The notes under the pieces: generated by a model
What the model was told of the DNA's origin: nothing
Databases searched by the model: none
What the model saw: only the letters and a program-made list of their open reading frames with translations
Part shown: positions 23,143 through 33,300 of the stretch, piece by piece
How the letters are laid out: each line of letters begins with the position of its first letter
Position numbering within the stretch: position 1 is the first letter of the stretch
Made by a program: the position numbers and the translations under genes
Source: Hericium rajendrae
Taxonomy: Eukaryota; Basidiomycota; Agaricomycetes; Russulales; Hericiaceae
Reading direction: 5' to 3'
Assembly (NCBI GenBank): GCA_033439255.1
Contig: CM065883.1
Coordinates: 3,038,001 to 3,102,000, forward strand
Length of the DNA stretch: 64,000 nucleotides

Positions 23143-25231
23143 CTATTCCTCCGCAGCCCTTCGCTCAACCTTGATCTCTGCCTTGTTCTGTTCCTCCAGC
23201 TCATGATAGCGCGCAATGCAGCCACTGGAATCGATGTGTCGCCTCACGCTGTCACTGCGGAGCATCTTTTCACACTTGAGGCAGGGCACCTTCCGGCTGA
23301 GGTGTATGGCTGAGGTGTATGTTCTTGATGTGCCGCCTGGTGTCGGCGTCGCGCTTGGCGCTGCCGGCACACCCCGGCCACCTACACATACACCGTTTCC
23401 CATACTCGTCGCCCTCCTCGGGCACGATGGCGTCGACTTTCTCCGTCAGGTTGTCGATCAGCTCCCTCCTGCCCATCTTCTTCGCTGCTTTCACTTCACT
23501 TGCTCCGGGGTCAGATCCTGCTTCCACAGTGGCACAAAATCGGGCGATAACATCTTCTGCTTTCGCATTCGGGATCTCGTCTTCGGCAGAGCCCTGCTAG
23601 GCCCTGCGCCCGCTCCGGGAATAGCCTCTGGGGCAAGGCTGGCGGGGTGTTGTTCTCCGCGGCCAGAGGCCTTGGAGTATTCTCTTGAGCTTGTCAGGAC
23701 CGCGGTGCCTGTCTGTTGCGTGATCCCCACATGGGGATCGACAGTCGTTGCGACCCTGGCCGGTTGTCTTGAAACTCTCGACCGCTTGACCGGTCGAGGG
23801 TCAGTCTGTGCGCTGGTCTGCGCAGTGCTGTGGTGGGCATCGAGCCCGGCGTCAAGGACCTTGCGCTTCCCCAGTGCGCACGCCGATCGGAACGCCGGGC
23901 CCGTCGGCGTCGTCGGCGACGCGGAGGCCGCGGAGCTCCCTGACGTGTAGCCAAGCGAGGGCGTGAGCGGCGTCGCATGCGCTTTGTGCTCCGCGTAGGC
24001 GGCCAGCGGCTCGTGCGCCATCTGTGGGTCCCAGATCATGCTTGAGCCGACATGCAGCTGGCGTGGATCAATGATGTAGCCCACTGCACCGATGTTGGGC
24101 TGGGCGTACTGAGCTGCAGGCTGAGCAGACTGGGGTAGGGTATAGAGTGTGCCGGCGCTGGTCATGAAGTCGAGGGGCGCGGGCTCGGGGCAGGTGGCGC
24201 GGGCCGGGGCAGTGAGTGTAGGCCCCAGGGAGTAGTCGGACGCCGGCTGGTAGTAGGTGGCGCTTTGGTACGCGCCGTTGAATCCAAGCGCCGGGGGATA
24301 GACGGGTGCGGGCTCGTAGGTGGCGCTGACACGTGCACCATTGAAGGTGGGCCCAGGAAGATAGACAGGCGCAGGGGTGTTCATCGACTCGGCGAAGAAG
24401 CCGAGGTCATCGTTTGGGATGGAGGGAAGATAGCCGGGAGGAGGATGGGCGGGTGGCGGGTATGTCTCGTCGACGGCGTAAGGGAATGGTTCGGTGATGG
24501 GCGCGGGAGGATTAGTGTTCATCTCGTCTGCCGTGAAGTTGTCTAGGGGGGAGGCGAGCAAGTCCTCGGCAGCCCAGGTCGAGGCATGGGCCGGGATTGT
24601 CTGAACGATCACGGTGAGCAGATCACCCCGTCCGAAAGCAAATGATTACTCACAGTGTTTGACTGCAGGTTATCGAAACCCGCCAGCTGGCCACTGGCAA
24701 AGCCAGCAGTCGTCGCAGTCTGTATGGCGTGACAAGATGTGAGTGGCACGCATCTCAAACGGCGAGGGTGAAAGCGAGACTCACCATATTGTTGTAGGTG
24801 AGGGCGTTATAGTCCTCTCCATTGTTGTGGCTATGGCTCATGGTCATGGTCATGCTATGCTCCATCGTGCCCTGAGCGAGTGTGGCGACGCCGATGAGCG
24901 CCATGGTCTAGCGTCAGAGTATATAAAATGCTCACCTGGCTCATACGCGGGCTATAGGTGAGTGTCTCTTCGTAACGGCGGCGGACGCCGTCGACGAAGT
25001 CCTGTACGATTGAGCAGGTCAGTTCTGTCCTGGTGCGGATCACGACAACGAGTGATGGCTGACATTGAACGCTTTCTGATCGGGGGAGAAGGACGCGGCC
25101 TCATGGCCCTTTTTGATGCTCGCATTGAAGGCAGCCATCATGCGGTATAAGGTGGTGGTGTCGAGGCCATCGTACGCGATGTCCTCACACTGGACGGCAG
25201 AGGAGGCAGGGTAGAAGCGTTGTTGAGACAT
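23143..25231 (-). pseudogene. C2H2-type zinc-finger gene, copy 1, frameshifted
   Basis: Minus strand from ATG 25231 (MSQQRFYPASSAVQCEDIAY). Exons can be followed through DFVDGVRRRYEETLTYSPRM, TMALIGVATLAQGTMEH and TATTAGFASGQLAGFDNLQ into a long Pro/Tyr/Ala-rich segment (23500-24600) that resembles an activation domain. The C-terminal part encodes RCMCRWPGCAG with DADTRRHIKNIHLS, then CLKCEKMLRSDSVRRHIDSS: two zinc-finger-like units. Two frameshifts separate these pieces. One is a 2-base insertion near 23491-23500, relative to copy 2. The other is a 13-bp tandem duplication (GGCTGAGGTGTAT twice, 23295-23320) inside the finger region. If translated, the product would lose its DNA-binding end. 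Confidence 0.7.
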
Positions 25232-25300
25232 TGTAGAGGTTGGATGGTAGGGGAAAGTCCAGTGGTGTATTGGAGAGAAAGGCGAGTTGCTGTGCGTTTG

Positions 25301-25312
25301 CCCTCTTATATA
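25301..25312 (-). promoter_or_regulatory. TATA element of zinc-finger copy 1
   Basis: TATATAAGAGGG on the minus strand, about 70 bases before the ATG. The same 12 bases lie at 46653-46664 before copy 2 and at 62023-62034 before copy 3, so the core promoter is conserved in all three paralogues. Confidence 0.65.
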
Positions 25313-26792
25313 TGCCTTGGACCTAAACGTACACGCAGATTTAATTCCCACCGGAGTCACTTGCATACTTTGACCACGCCCCACTGCATAGATTTCATCT
25401 CACCAACCCAAGCGTGTCCAAATAGGCTGCCTGTGCTCGGGCCGTCTGTACGCCCAGCCCCGTCGGCACGCTTTGGCGTGCGGCCTGGTCGTACGCAGGG
25501 CTTCGCAGCGAGTTATGCCTTACTGGTGGATTTGGGTCCTAAAGGTCGGCCTTGTTCTGATTCATGCAGGACCAACGTGTTTGGTATCGCGGGGGAAGAC
25601 CTCGTAAAGGAGGACAAAGACGGGGCATCGTGCGCCCTTTTTGGTGCAGTCAGTGAAGGGCCTGTGCCTCAGGATCACCTTTCCTGTGCTCGGGACATAA
25701 TTGACGGGCATCCTTTGTGCCTTTTGCCTCGGCGTGCCGTTGTCCTTGTCCCTCTGCCTTTCAGTTCGAGTAAGTCGGGCAGCACTTAAAGGGATGCGGG
25801 ATGAATCATGGACGCAATCTCTGAGATCGCGCTCGCCGATTGGCGCCAGATCAGATTGCAGCCCGATCGAGTAGGATCGAGTACTAGTATGCCTCGGGCT
25901 CAGCCGAGTGAGCTTCGAAGCAAACGAGCTCGGAGCACTGCCGGACATCGACAATATTTGCGTTCTCAATCGAGGAACGCAGCTATGATAGCATCATTCC
26001 TGGACTCAGTAATTGCTACGGAGGACGCAAGGCCCTCACAGAGCATCTACACTCGCTCGCGCTACGGGATTCGATGACCATGAACGCGACCCCAATATTT
26101 CTGATAAGTATGAATCATGGAATAAATGCGGAGCAGACGATAGATACGAGGAAGGGCATCCGCACTACATACATACAGTGATGAAGTCTCACGCCTTCCT
26201 TCCGCTGCGCCCCATTTCAACTTCTATACGTATATCTGCGGACCCGGACTTCTAGTCCACACGCGCACAGGCCGAGTCAGTCGGCACTCTCAGATATTTT
26301 GCATGTGATGCGTGACGAGCAGTTGGTCGTAAAAGTACAGTATAATGCCTGATGTCAAACTACGGAACCCTCGTCGGACGGTAAGCTTTTTGTCCATATA
26401 ATCCCTTATACTTAGTCCCATCTAGTGTCCTCACGTTTTCGCCGATGACAAACATCACATTAACACATTCATTCACTGTCCATTGTGCCCCATCACTTGC
26501 GGTCTTTGTTTGTGCACTGATGGAGGCCACCCAATCATTTGCGGTCCTTGTTTGTGCGTCGATGGATCCGAAGCCGCCTGTGCGTGTGTACTAACTTACA
26601 TATTTTTAGCCCATCGCTGGTGGGCGTCTGCAGGCATTCCGACGGGTGGTGAGTCATGGTGCAGGCGCCGTCAAAGTACATGCATACGCATCTTGGACGC
26701 ATTCTGGAACGCGCTATTCACGGGAATGAAGCGCGCGATGGCATGGTATAAAGATGGCGTTTCATGCAGCGTCTTCACAGAACAGATCAGCT
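25313..26792. other. Non-coding DNA shared between units, then MDR-gene promoter
   Basis: 25385-25530 (CCAAATAGGCTGCCTGTGCT and flanks) matches 46720-46870 and, inverted, 61830-61960. 25600-26270 matches 46920-47545. A minus frame in it encodes FTDCTKKGARC with FVLLYEVFP here and FTDRYEKGETYYLRPAFVLL in unit 2. This is a weak hint of a decayed exon. Homology to unit 2 stops at about 26272. From there to the MDR gene the DNA has no counterpart in unit 2. Confidence 0.45.
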
Positions 26793-28123
26793 ATGTCTTC
26801 CTCCCTGCAGCAGAAAGCACTCATTCTCCCTCGTAAGGGAGCACCATTTGAGATCATCACCCGTGACGTTCCCCGGCCTGCCCCCGGAGAGGTGCTCGTG
26901 CATGTGCACGCGGCCGTGCTCAATCCCATCGAGCCGTTCATCCAGCGCACGGGCGAGTTTGTCTCGGAATGGCCCGCCATCCTTGGATTCGATGGGGCAG
27001 GCGTGGTCCATGAACTGGGCGATGGCGTCACAGACATGAAGAAAGGCGACAGAGTGTGCGTGGCACTGCGTGCTTTGAATCCATTCTGCTCTGGTAGACC
27101 GGGATGTGCTGATCGGGCAGCCGTACAGCCTCTTCCAAGCCGTGTACGCCCATGACCTCGGAACGCTTCAGCAGTACACGGTTGCGATCGCCACGCGGGC
27201 AGCGAAGGTCGGTGGTATATCACTTGCGCGAGCCTGTGTGTACTAACGCGCGGTCTTCCAGATCCCCGAAAATATTTCCTTTGACGAGGCGGCTACTTTG
27301 CCTACGAATGTCGCCACGGCTGCCATCGGCATCTATGGTGGTCAGCTCGATCCGCCTGGTGTCAGAGGACGCTATCAGGGCGCAGAATATACCGCACCAT
27401 GGACAGAAGGCGGAATAGACAAGTACAAGGATCAGCCCATTGTCGTCATCGGTGGGTCAAGCTCGGTTGGCCAGTACGGTAAGTGTCTTGCATCTCAGAA
27501 GTGCAGAACGTCATGACGAAATTTCTTGTGCTCATTCCCAACAGCCATCCAACTGGCGAAGCTGTCCGGGTTTAATCCCATCATCACCACCGCTTCCGCG
27601 AGCAATGAGGAATACTGCAAGCGCGCAGGCGCGACGCACATTATCGACTATCACACGACGCCGTACTCTGCCCTTCCCGCCGCCGTCTCGCAGATCACAG
27701 CGAAGCCCGTCGAGCTTGTGTACGCCGCCATCTCGTCCGAGGAGGCACAGCGTGCGGCATTGGAAGTGGTTGAGGGTGGTTATGTCGTGCTCACCCTCCC
27801 TCCTACGATCGGCGCGCTCGGCGAGCGCGAGGACGGCACGAAGGTCATCTTTGTTATGGGCTCGGTGAACGTCCCCGAGAACTACGAGTTCGGCAACAAG
27901 ATGTACGCGGCTCTTCCGGGGCTGCTGGCCAGTGGTGACGTCAAGGTATGGATGCTCGGTATATTTTGGCCTCGCTTTGTTGCTGATGTATTGTCATTGA
28001 TAGCCTAGCAGGACTGAAGTCCTACTCGGTGGTCTTGCAGGTGCACCAGCGGGTGTGGAGCGACTTGCGAATAACTCGGTTAGTGGCGTGAAGCTCGTGG
28101 TGCACCCGCAGGAGACACTTTGA
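26793..28123 (+). CDS. MDR-superfamily oxidoreductase (ToxD-like enoyl reductase/quinone reductase)
   Basis: A multi-exon gene from ATG 26793 (MSSSLQQKALILPRKGAPFE) to TGA 28121-28123 (NSVSGVKLVVHPQETL). The N-terminal GroES-like domain has PRPAPGEVLVHVHAAVLNPI and ILGFDGAGVVHELG. The cofactor-binding Rossmann motif is IVVIGGSSSVGQYAIQLAKL, then GATHIIDYH. No catalytic-zinc Cys cluster is visible, so a NADPH-dependent enoyl or quinone reductase is more likely than a zinc alcohol dehydrogenase. The last exon starts near 28004. The substrate is unknown. The gene lies in DNA (about 26272-28500) missing from the other segmental unit. Confidence 0.82.
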
Positions 28124-29929
28124 AGGCCGAATCTTGCATGTCGTAGGGGCGACAGTGCTATTAATTATGATAATACCAGACGTAGCGCTCACGTAAACCT
28201 TATGATAGTGCAGTCGCTTCAATTCTCGTGATGTGATGTGTCGGAATTTGTTGTACTGTACGCGACTATAGGATTTTTTGTTCACTCGGCTCCTGCGTAT
28301 AAGTATGTTGTGCGAAGAGTCCGGGAGCATTAACGTTCTTCGAGTCGCGACGCGTCGGTCACAGCATGTCACACACCTTTTACTGAATGTTGAACCAACG
28401 TTGAACGCACATTTCTATCAAACTTCCGTCATAGAGACTAATCTACTGGACACTAGCACGAACCGACTCACACCCGCGTTCCTGCTGACGCTCCGGCGGA
28501 AGTGATGACTTCCAAATGACGATCCAGATCATCTCCATCAGACGCATCATCGCAGCAAGCTGGCACAGCATCTGGAGCCACGAACAGAGCGTGCAGCATG
28601 GTAGAAAGGACACAACACGGCGGCGCAGGGGATATACGTTCCAAGCCCGACGTTTCTGAGGGAGCAATTTGGCCAGGAAAGGCACAGCCGTTGCGCCCGC
28701 TCATTCAGCCGCTCTCCGGCAGGTTCGATCGGCTGGAAGTGTTGGGCAAGATGCTCGCTGTTCCAACCGTCACGATGGGATGGCGGAAAAGGGCTGATAA
28801 ATACTAGTCATATCTCCGCATGCGAGCGATAAGACTACGACGCGTTCCTATGACGGCGAAGGGTCAAGTTGTCAGGACGCCACGAACGTCATGGCCTCGT
28901 TGATTTGAAGAAAACGTTCCATCAGCCGAGACTTCGTGCACGATCATTTGAACGTACCACCAAAGACACCGGTCAAGGTATATTCGGATTTAGCACTTCC
29001 GGCTCGAATATCGACTATGGACTCACCATCCATCCTGGACTGTGCTCGGGTAAAATCCATCGCATTTGTCGTGTAAGTTCGGCGACCACACAGCGCCGAT
29101 TTTTTTTAATTCGTCCGTGCGCAAGATCCGGCGATAGGCACTCATGGCAAGCGTTGGCTTCTTGCGAGCTGGCTTCTGCCCAAGTGCTGCGAGGAACTTT
29201 TTATCTTGGTGACAAGCCAGCATCCATCAGCTGATGAAGATACGGACTAACTTGTTCATGAAAATAAAAAAGGACAATAAGGGCTATTTTGTCCAGAAAT
29301 CAGCGGGGGAGCGCGAATCCCCGCGCGCGGGACACGCCACTCAAGTATACGAGGGCGCGCAGGTCTGCTGTCCTCGAGGAGGACGCGTGGGACGCCAACG
29401 TCTCGGGCGAGTCGCTCGTCTTTGGGCTCGGTCGGTCCTACAGCAGACCGACGTCCGTGAGTCTGGCGCGGCGCGTACGAAGCGAAGGCGAGGGTCGAGA
29501 GGAGTTCTGCTCGATATGGACGAGATGTAGTGTACATAGAGGTATGGGCCTATACGATGCAAGACTGAGTGGGCGCTCAACGAGACGGACCTTTGGACGG
29601 ACATAGACGTGGGCGTCTCGGACCTGTTATTTTGCGAAAACGAGAGCCATTTCTAGTGAGATACAGGTGGATCTCAGCGAAGTGGATACAGGCTTGCGCA
29701 GGGTTTAAAATTAAATAAGCTCGAGATTGAAAGTGACCATGGACGTTCGTGATGAGTCTGCAAGTCGCGTTGAACGAGCTATAATGAACGCCGAGCCGGC
29801 GTGACCGTCGGGACAATCCGTTCAACGTCGAGTCGCTTGCAGGTCGCAGCTTGTTCCTCTTGTCTATTTCCTCGTCGACGCTCCAACTTTAGCAACGCTG
29901 GCCGGCGCCGCTGACAGCGCAAGGTAAGC
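28124..29929. other. Non-coding tail of unit 1
   Basis: 28503-29240 resembles 47545-48300 of unit 2 along most of its length. Both contain frames with indels and no intact gene. 29290-29530 is a GC-rich open patch with no recognised family. 29820-29930 resembles the DSD upstream leader (TTCAACGTCGAGTC, then AAGGTAAGCAC) and stands as an orphan promoter-like piece. Confidence 0.4.
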
Positions 29930-30020
29930 ACAACCAATGCGCAGCAGATCGCGGAGCTGCGAGAGTCGGCGGTGTCGCCGCGCGCGCGGCTCAAGAACGC
30001 CATCCCGCAGACGTCGCCCT
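29930..30020 (+). pseudogene. DSD family internal fragment (G)
   Basis: The stretch reads AQQIAELRESAVSPRARLKN, matching AQLVAELRDSAKIHRVRLRR of copy A. It is a short relic directly downstream of an orphan DSD-type leader and upstream of a DUF1479 fragment. Confidence 0.5.
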
Positions 30021-30049
30021 TGGGAACATGCTTCCGCGCTGGCTTCGAA

Positions 30050-30210
30050 GACTGAGCGTGGTCTGCCTCAAGAGCACGGTATTCCTGGGAAGCGTGCCGG
30101 GAAAGACGCAGGGACCGGGCGAACGCACGCACTCTGTCTTAAGGTCGCGCGGACGATGATGTACTTACAGCGTGTCGAGCTGGGATACCATATCTATTGC
30201 GAGTCATGCC
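30050..30210 (+). pseudogene. DUF1479 C-terminal fragment in unit 2
   Basis: LKSTVFLGSVPGKTQGPGER with VARTMMYLQRVELGYHIYCE parallels LESTAFPGSRMGKTQELSDA with LARTMVSAPRVEPGGQIYCE of the intact gene at 19270-19410. Together with the fragment at 19980 it shows that the DUF1479 3' end travelled with the duplicated unit. Confidence 0.65.
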
Positions 30211-30531
30211 TGTGTGGGGTCGCGGACGCTGCTGGACGAGCGCAAGGGCTGATTGTGGAAGGCGCGATTCAACGGCAGAGCGATCCGCCGAAGCTCTGTC
30301 GAAGCAATCGAACACCGCGTCTTCGTCTCGGGGTAGACCTGGGTAGGCACATCGCTGTGATTCAGCGACCTTTGAACGTGCAACGGGATACTTAGGAGCT
30401 GCAGACTTGCATGGTCACTGGTGTAGGTGAACGTTCGCGAGTCCGTTCTTCAGTGCGAGACGTAGAGTATTTTCAAATAGAGCTAGCTAGTCTGGAAACC
30501 TGAAAGCTTGAAAGGAGTGATGTTCGGGACT

Positions 30532-30685
30532 GACTAATTGCCTTGCACGTCGACGCGGACGGAGCTCAGGTGAAAGGCAGACGAGGGAAGTTATAGGGAT
30601 GTCGCGACCGCCCGCACTTAGATGCGGAGCGGGCGGCCCGAAAAAGAAACCGAGTGTATTATTTAAAACACACAGAAACGATCCC
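30532..30685 (-). repeat. B2 terminal repeat of the Ngaro-like element
   Basis: 154 bp, nearly identical to B1 at 31052-31205. Contains a GC hairpin (CCGCCCGC at 30608-30615 paired with GCGGGCGG at 30629-30636) that could serve in termination or RNA folding. An 82-bp unique segment (30686-30767) separates B2 from A2. Confidence 0.85.
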
Positions 30686-30767
30686 CAGTAGGATAATACA
30701 TGAGGAAGTATAGGTAAAGATGTTTTACGAAAGAAAAGGACAGGCCAAAAAAGGGAGGGTAGGGAGG

Positions 30768-31053
30768 GTGCTTGAAGAAACCTGAAAGTCGTACTAGTGG
30801 TGCACGACGGTCGAGGACAGAAGATGAAGACTTGTATCTGACCGAGGGCCGCGACCTTATATAGGTTGAGGCTGACTGAGACGGATACAAAAATGTATTT
30901 GCGCACGGACGCGCGGATTCAAACGACATAGCGTGCACGGGCTCGCGGGGGCACGGATGCTCACGGAGGGTGATGGTAGAGAAAGCCGAGCTCAGGCAAA
31001 TCCGGGCGCTAGGACCATTAGCCTAGGTTAAAATAATCCTTTTTTAACCGCGA
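30768..31053 (-). repeat. A2 repeat of the Ngaro-like element
   Basis: 286 bp, matching A1 at 41268-41553 with a single difference noticed (CTTGTATC here, CTTCTATC in A1). Overlaps the first bases of B1 at the shared GA dinucleotide, consistent with a former circle junction. Confidence 0.88.
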
Positions 31054-31205
31054 CTAATTGCCTTGCACGTCGACGCGGACGGAGCTCAGGTGAAAGGCAG
31101 ACGAGGGAAGTTATAGGGATGTCGCGACCGCCCGCACTTAGATGCGGAGCGGGCGGCCCGAAAAAGAAACCGAGTGTATTATTTAAAACACACAGAAACG
31201 ATCCC
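31052..31205 (-). repeat. B1 repeat of the Ngaro-like element
   Basis: 154 bp copy of B2, abutting A2, placed just after the recombinase gene in element orientation. The GC hairpin recurs at 31128-31156. Confidence 0.85.
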
Positions 31206-31277
31206 TATAGCTATAAGTGGAAGAAAGAAGGAAGTGGAGGAGTGGAATAATAGAGAGGTGGAGAGTGGGTTTTGTGT

Positions 31278-32274
31278 TTATGGATTGGGATTGGCGGATT
31301 GGAAGAGCAGAGAGCATAAGATCACAGGATTTTTTCGAATGTAAATCTGGAAGGTGTCGGAAGTCCAACGGCCAAGGAATTGGATGTAAGTAGTCGAGTG
31401 GGATGCCGTCCTCGGCGAGGGCTGTAGCACCGCCAGCACGTAAGGAATGCCCACTGATGTCGGATGCAAAGTGTGCACGTAAACGGCGCATGAACCAGGA
31501 TCGGGTGGGAATGTCGCCAGAAGTCCGAGCCCAGAGGTTAGGGTGAAAGGGAAAGAGGCGGTCACGTTCTTGGAGATAACGTCGAAAAGGAGGGACAGGG
31601 TCACATGGGGAGGGCATGCCAGCGATCAAAATTTCGTGTCCGCGGAAAGAGCGATCAGTTTTTGATGTAGGGAGTGTGAAACGGTACCCATTAGGCATCC
31701 ATTGTACGGAGCAGCGTGTGATGACACGTTGCCAGTCGCGGAGCGTAATGCGATCAGGCCAGACCAGTTCGCCAAGGCAGAGCAAGCCGTGGAAGCCAGT
31801 TGCGATGAGGGCAGCGAAGAGTAAGTCATCGAGGGAAGAGCTGGAGCAATAGAGAGACAGAAGGTGGGAGAGTTGAGAGCGAGAAAGGGGGTTTTTGCAT
31901 GTGGGAGTGGAAGCGTGAATTTTGAGGCAACCACGCATCGTACGGGTCACCAACTGCGAGCGACGGACAGCGCGGACGTTGGGAAAGAAAGGCTCGAGTT
32001 GATTACAAATCCCAGATAGATAATTGGAGACAGAGGTGGGGCGGATGTGATGGGAAGTGTACACAATATAGAAGGAGAGGGTGTCTTCGGTAGGCTCGAT
32101 CGGCAAGTTATGTGTGCAGCAGAAGTTGAGGTAGGATTGGAGAGCTGAGGAATAGGATAAAAGAGAGGAATTTCGGAGTGCGCAACCGAGTGCAATGGCT
32201 CGTTCGCGCACGAGACGCTCGTGTGGCCAGGCTTCCCGAATGGGTTGTCGGGCCGAGCGAGAAGGAAAATTCAT
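31278..32274 (-). pseudogene. Tyrosine recombinase of the Ngaro-like element, frameshifted
   Basis: The start ATG at 32274 overlaps the RNase H stop codon as ATGA. Recombinase features include the N-terminal SAM-like region (SLLSYSSALQSYLNFCC), GFHGLLCLGELVWPD and GHSLRAGGATALAEDG (the H-x-x-R box). The expected continuation GRWTSDTFQIYIRKNP, with the nucleophilic Tyr, is found only in another frame. About four extra bases at 31386-31389 account for the shift. In addition, the site where related enzymes usually carry the first catalytic Arg (x-L-R-L-G-E) is Cys here (codon 31777-31779). The shifted frame runs on to 31183 and adds unrelated residues. Confidence 0.8.
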
Positions 32275-32796
32275 GACTTGCGTACCCCCAGCGCATCCCG
32301 AGGGGGCATAAAAGTAAAGGTGGTGAGACCTGGGTGCAAAGCAAGGGCACGATCAATTTGAAAACGAGACAGGGCGTCAGCGACACCATTTGAGGAACCA
32401 GCGAGGTGTTGTACACGGAGGTCAATGCCACTAACTAGTAGTCGGTCAACGGCATACAGCAAGAGGCTGTTGTACTGCGGTTGGGCATGGAGAGTATTGA
32501 ATAAATTGACAGTATTAGTGTTGTCGCAGTGGATGAGAAGGCGGCGTGGTCGTCCAGGTTCGAGACGTGATGCCCAGTCAATGGCGGACACGACGGCAAG
32601 GGTCTCCCAGAAGAAAATTGTTGCAGCAATATTGGGAGGGTGAGCACGAAAACCGAGGGAGTGCACTGGTGACCAGAATGCGAGGCCATCGAGAGAGGCA
32701 TCGGTAAAGAGGACGAGATCAGCATCAGCTGGTCGCCAGTCGAGGGATTCAAGCATGAAAAGCCCCGAGGCACGTTCAATGTGATCAGCTAACCAC
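32271..32796 (-). pseudogene. RNase H domain of the Ngaro-like element (cut off by Copia)
   Basis: Reads VLFTDASLDGLAFWSP, then ETLAVVSAIDWA, HCDNTNTVNLFNTL and LAGSSNGVADALSR, the acidic-residue motifs of the RNase H found in DIRS/Ngaro pol. Its N-terminal link to the reverse transcriptase is broken by the Copia insertion at 32801/32802. The flanking codons resume in frame on the far side at 38624. Confidence 0.85.
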
Positions 32797-32801
32797 GTGA
32801 G

Positions 32802-33264
32802 TGAAGAAACACGACTTAGAGAGACGTTAGTCTATACTCAGTCTGTGATGTGAAAGACTATATTGCAGTACCTTAGAGAGACGTTAGTCTATACTACAAG
32901 TAGAGTCAGTAAAGATGAAACTCATAAGTAATGCAGGATATGCTCACCTCAGTCTGTGATGTGAAAGACTGAGGTATCTGAGCGAACGAGGGAGCCCTTA
33001 TATACTACTGAGGGCTCTGCATATCTACCAATCAGAAATTGTACAGTAATTGTACAGCATAGCATAATGGATTGCTCATCGCATGGGAACAGCATCAGTC
33101 AGCTCACTAAGGTATCAGTAAGCGTATGTCAGAGCGTATTACTAACCTGTACAGTAAGGCTATGTAAATGTTCCATGTGATTCTGCAATCACCAAAGTCC
33201 AGATCGTTCCAGATCTTTCCATAATTGTTGTCATCGAGACTAGCGTCATCAACCGATTTCAACA
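32802..33264 (-). repeat. Copia 3' LTR
   Basis: 463 bp, TGAAGAAACACG...CCGATTTCAACA on the plus strand. Contains internal repeats of CAGTCTGTGATGTGAAAGAC and of GAGACGTTAGTCTATACT. Confidence 0.95.
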
Positions 33265-33274
33265 CTCCCACTTG
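33265..33274 (-). promoter_or_regulatory. Copia polypurine tract
   Basis: CAAGTGGGAG on the minus strand ends exactly at the 3' LTR border, the expected place for plus-strand priming. Confidence 0.6.
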
Positions 33275-33300
33275 ATGGGCTAGTCGAACCATGACTCCCA

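Noticed and set aside
32802-33264. LTR internal repeats considered as a separate minisatellite
   Set aside because: They recur only within the two LTRs and are explained as part of the Copia element.
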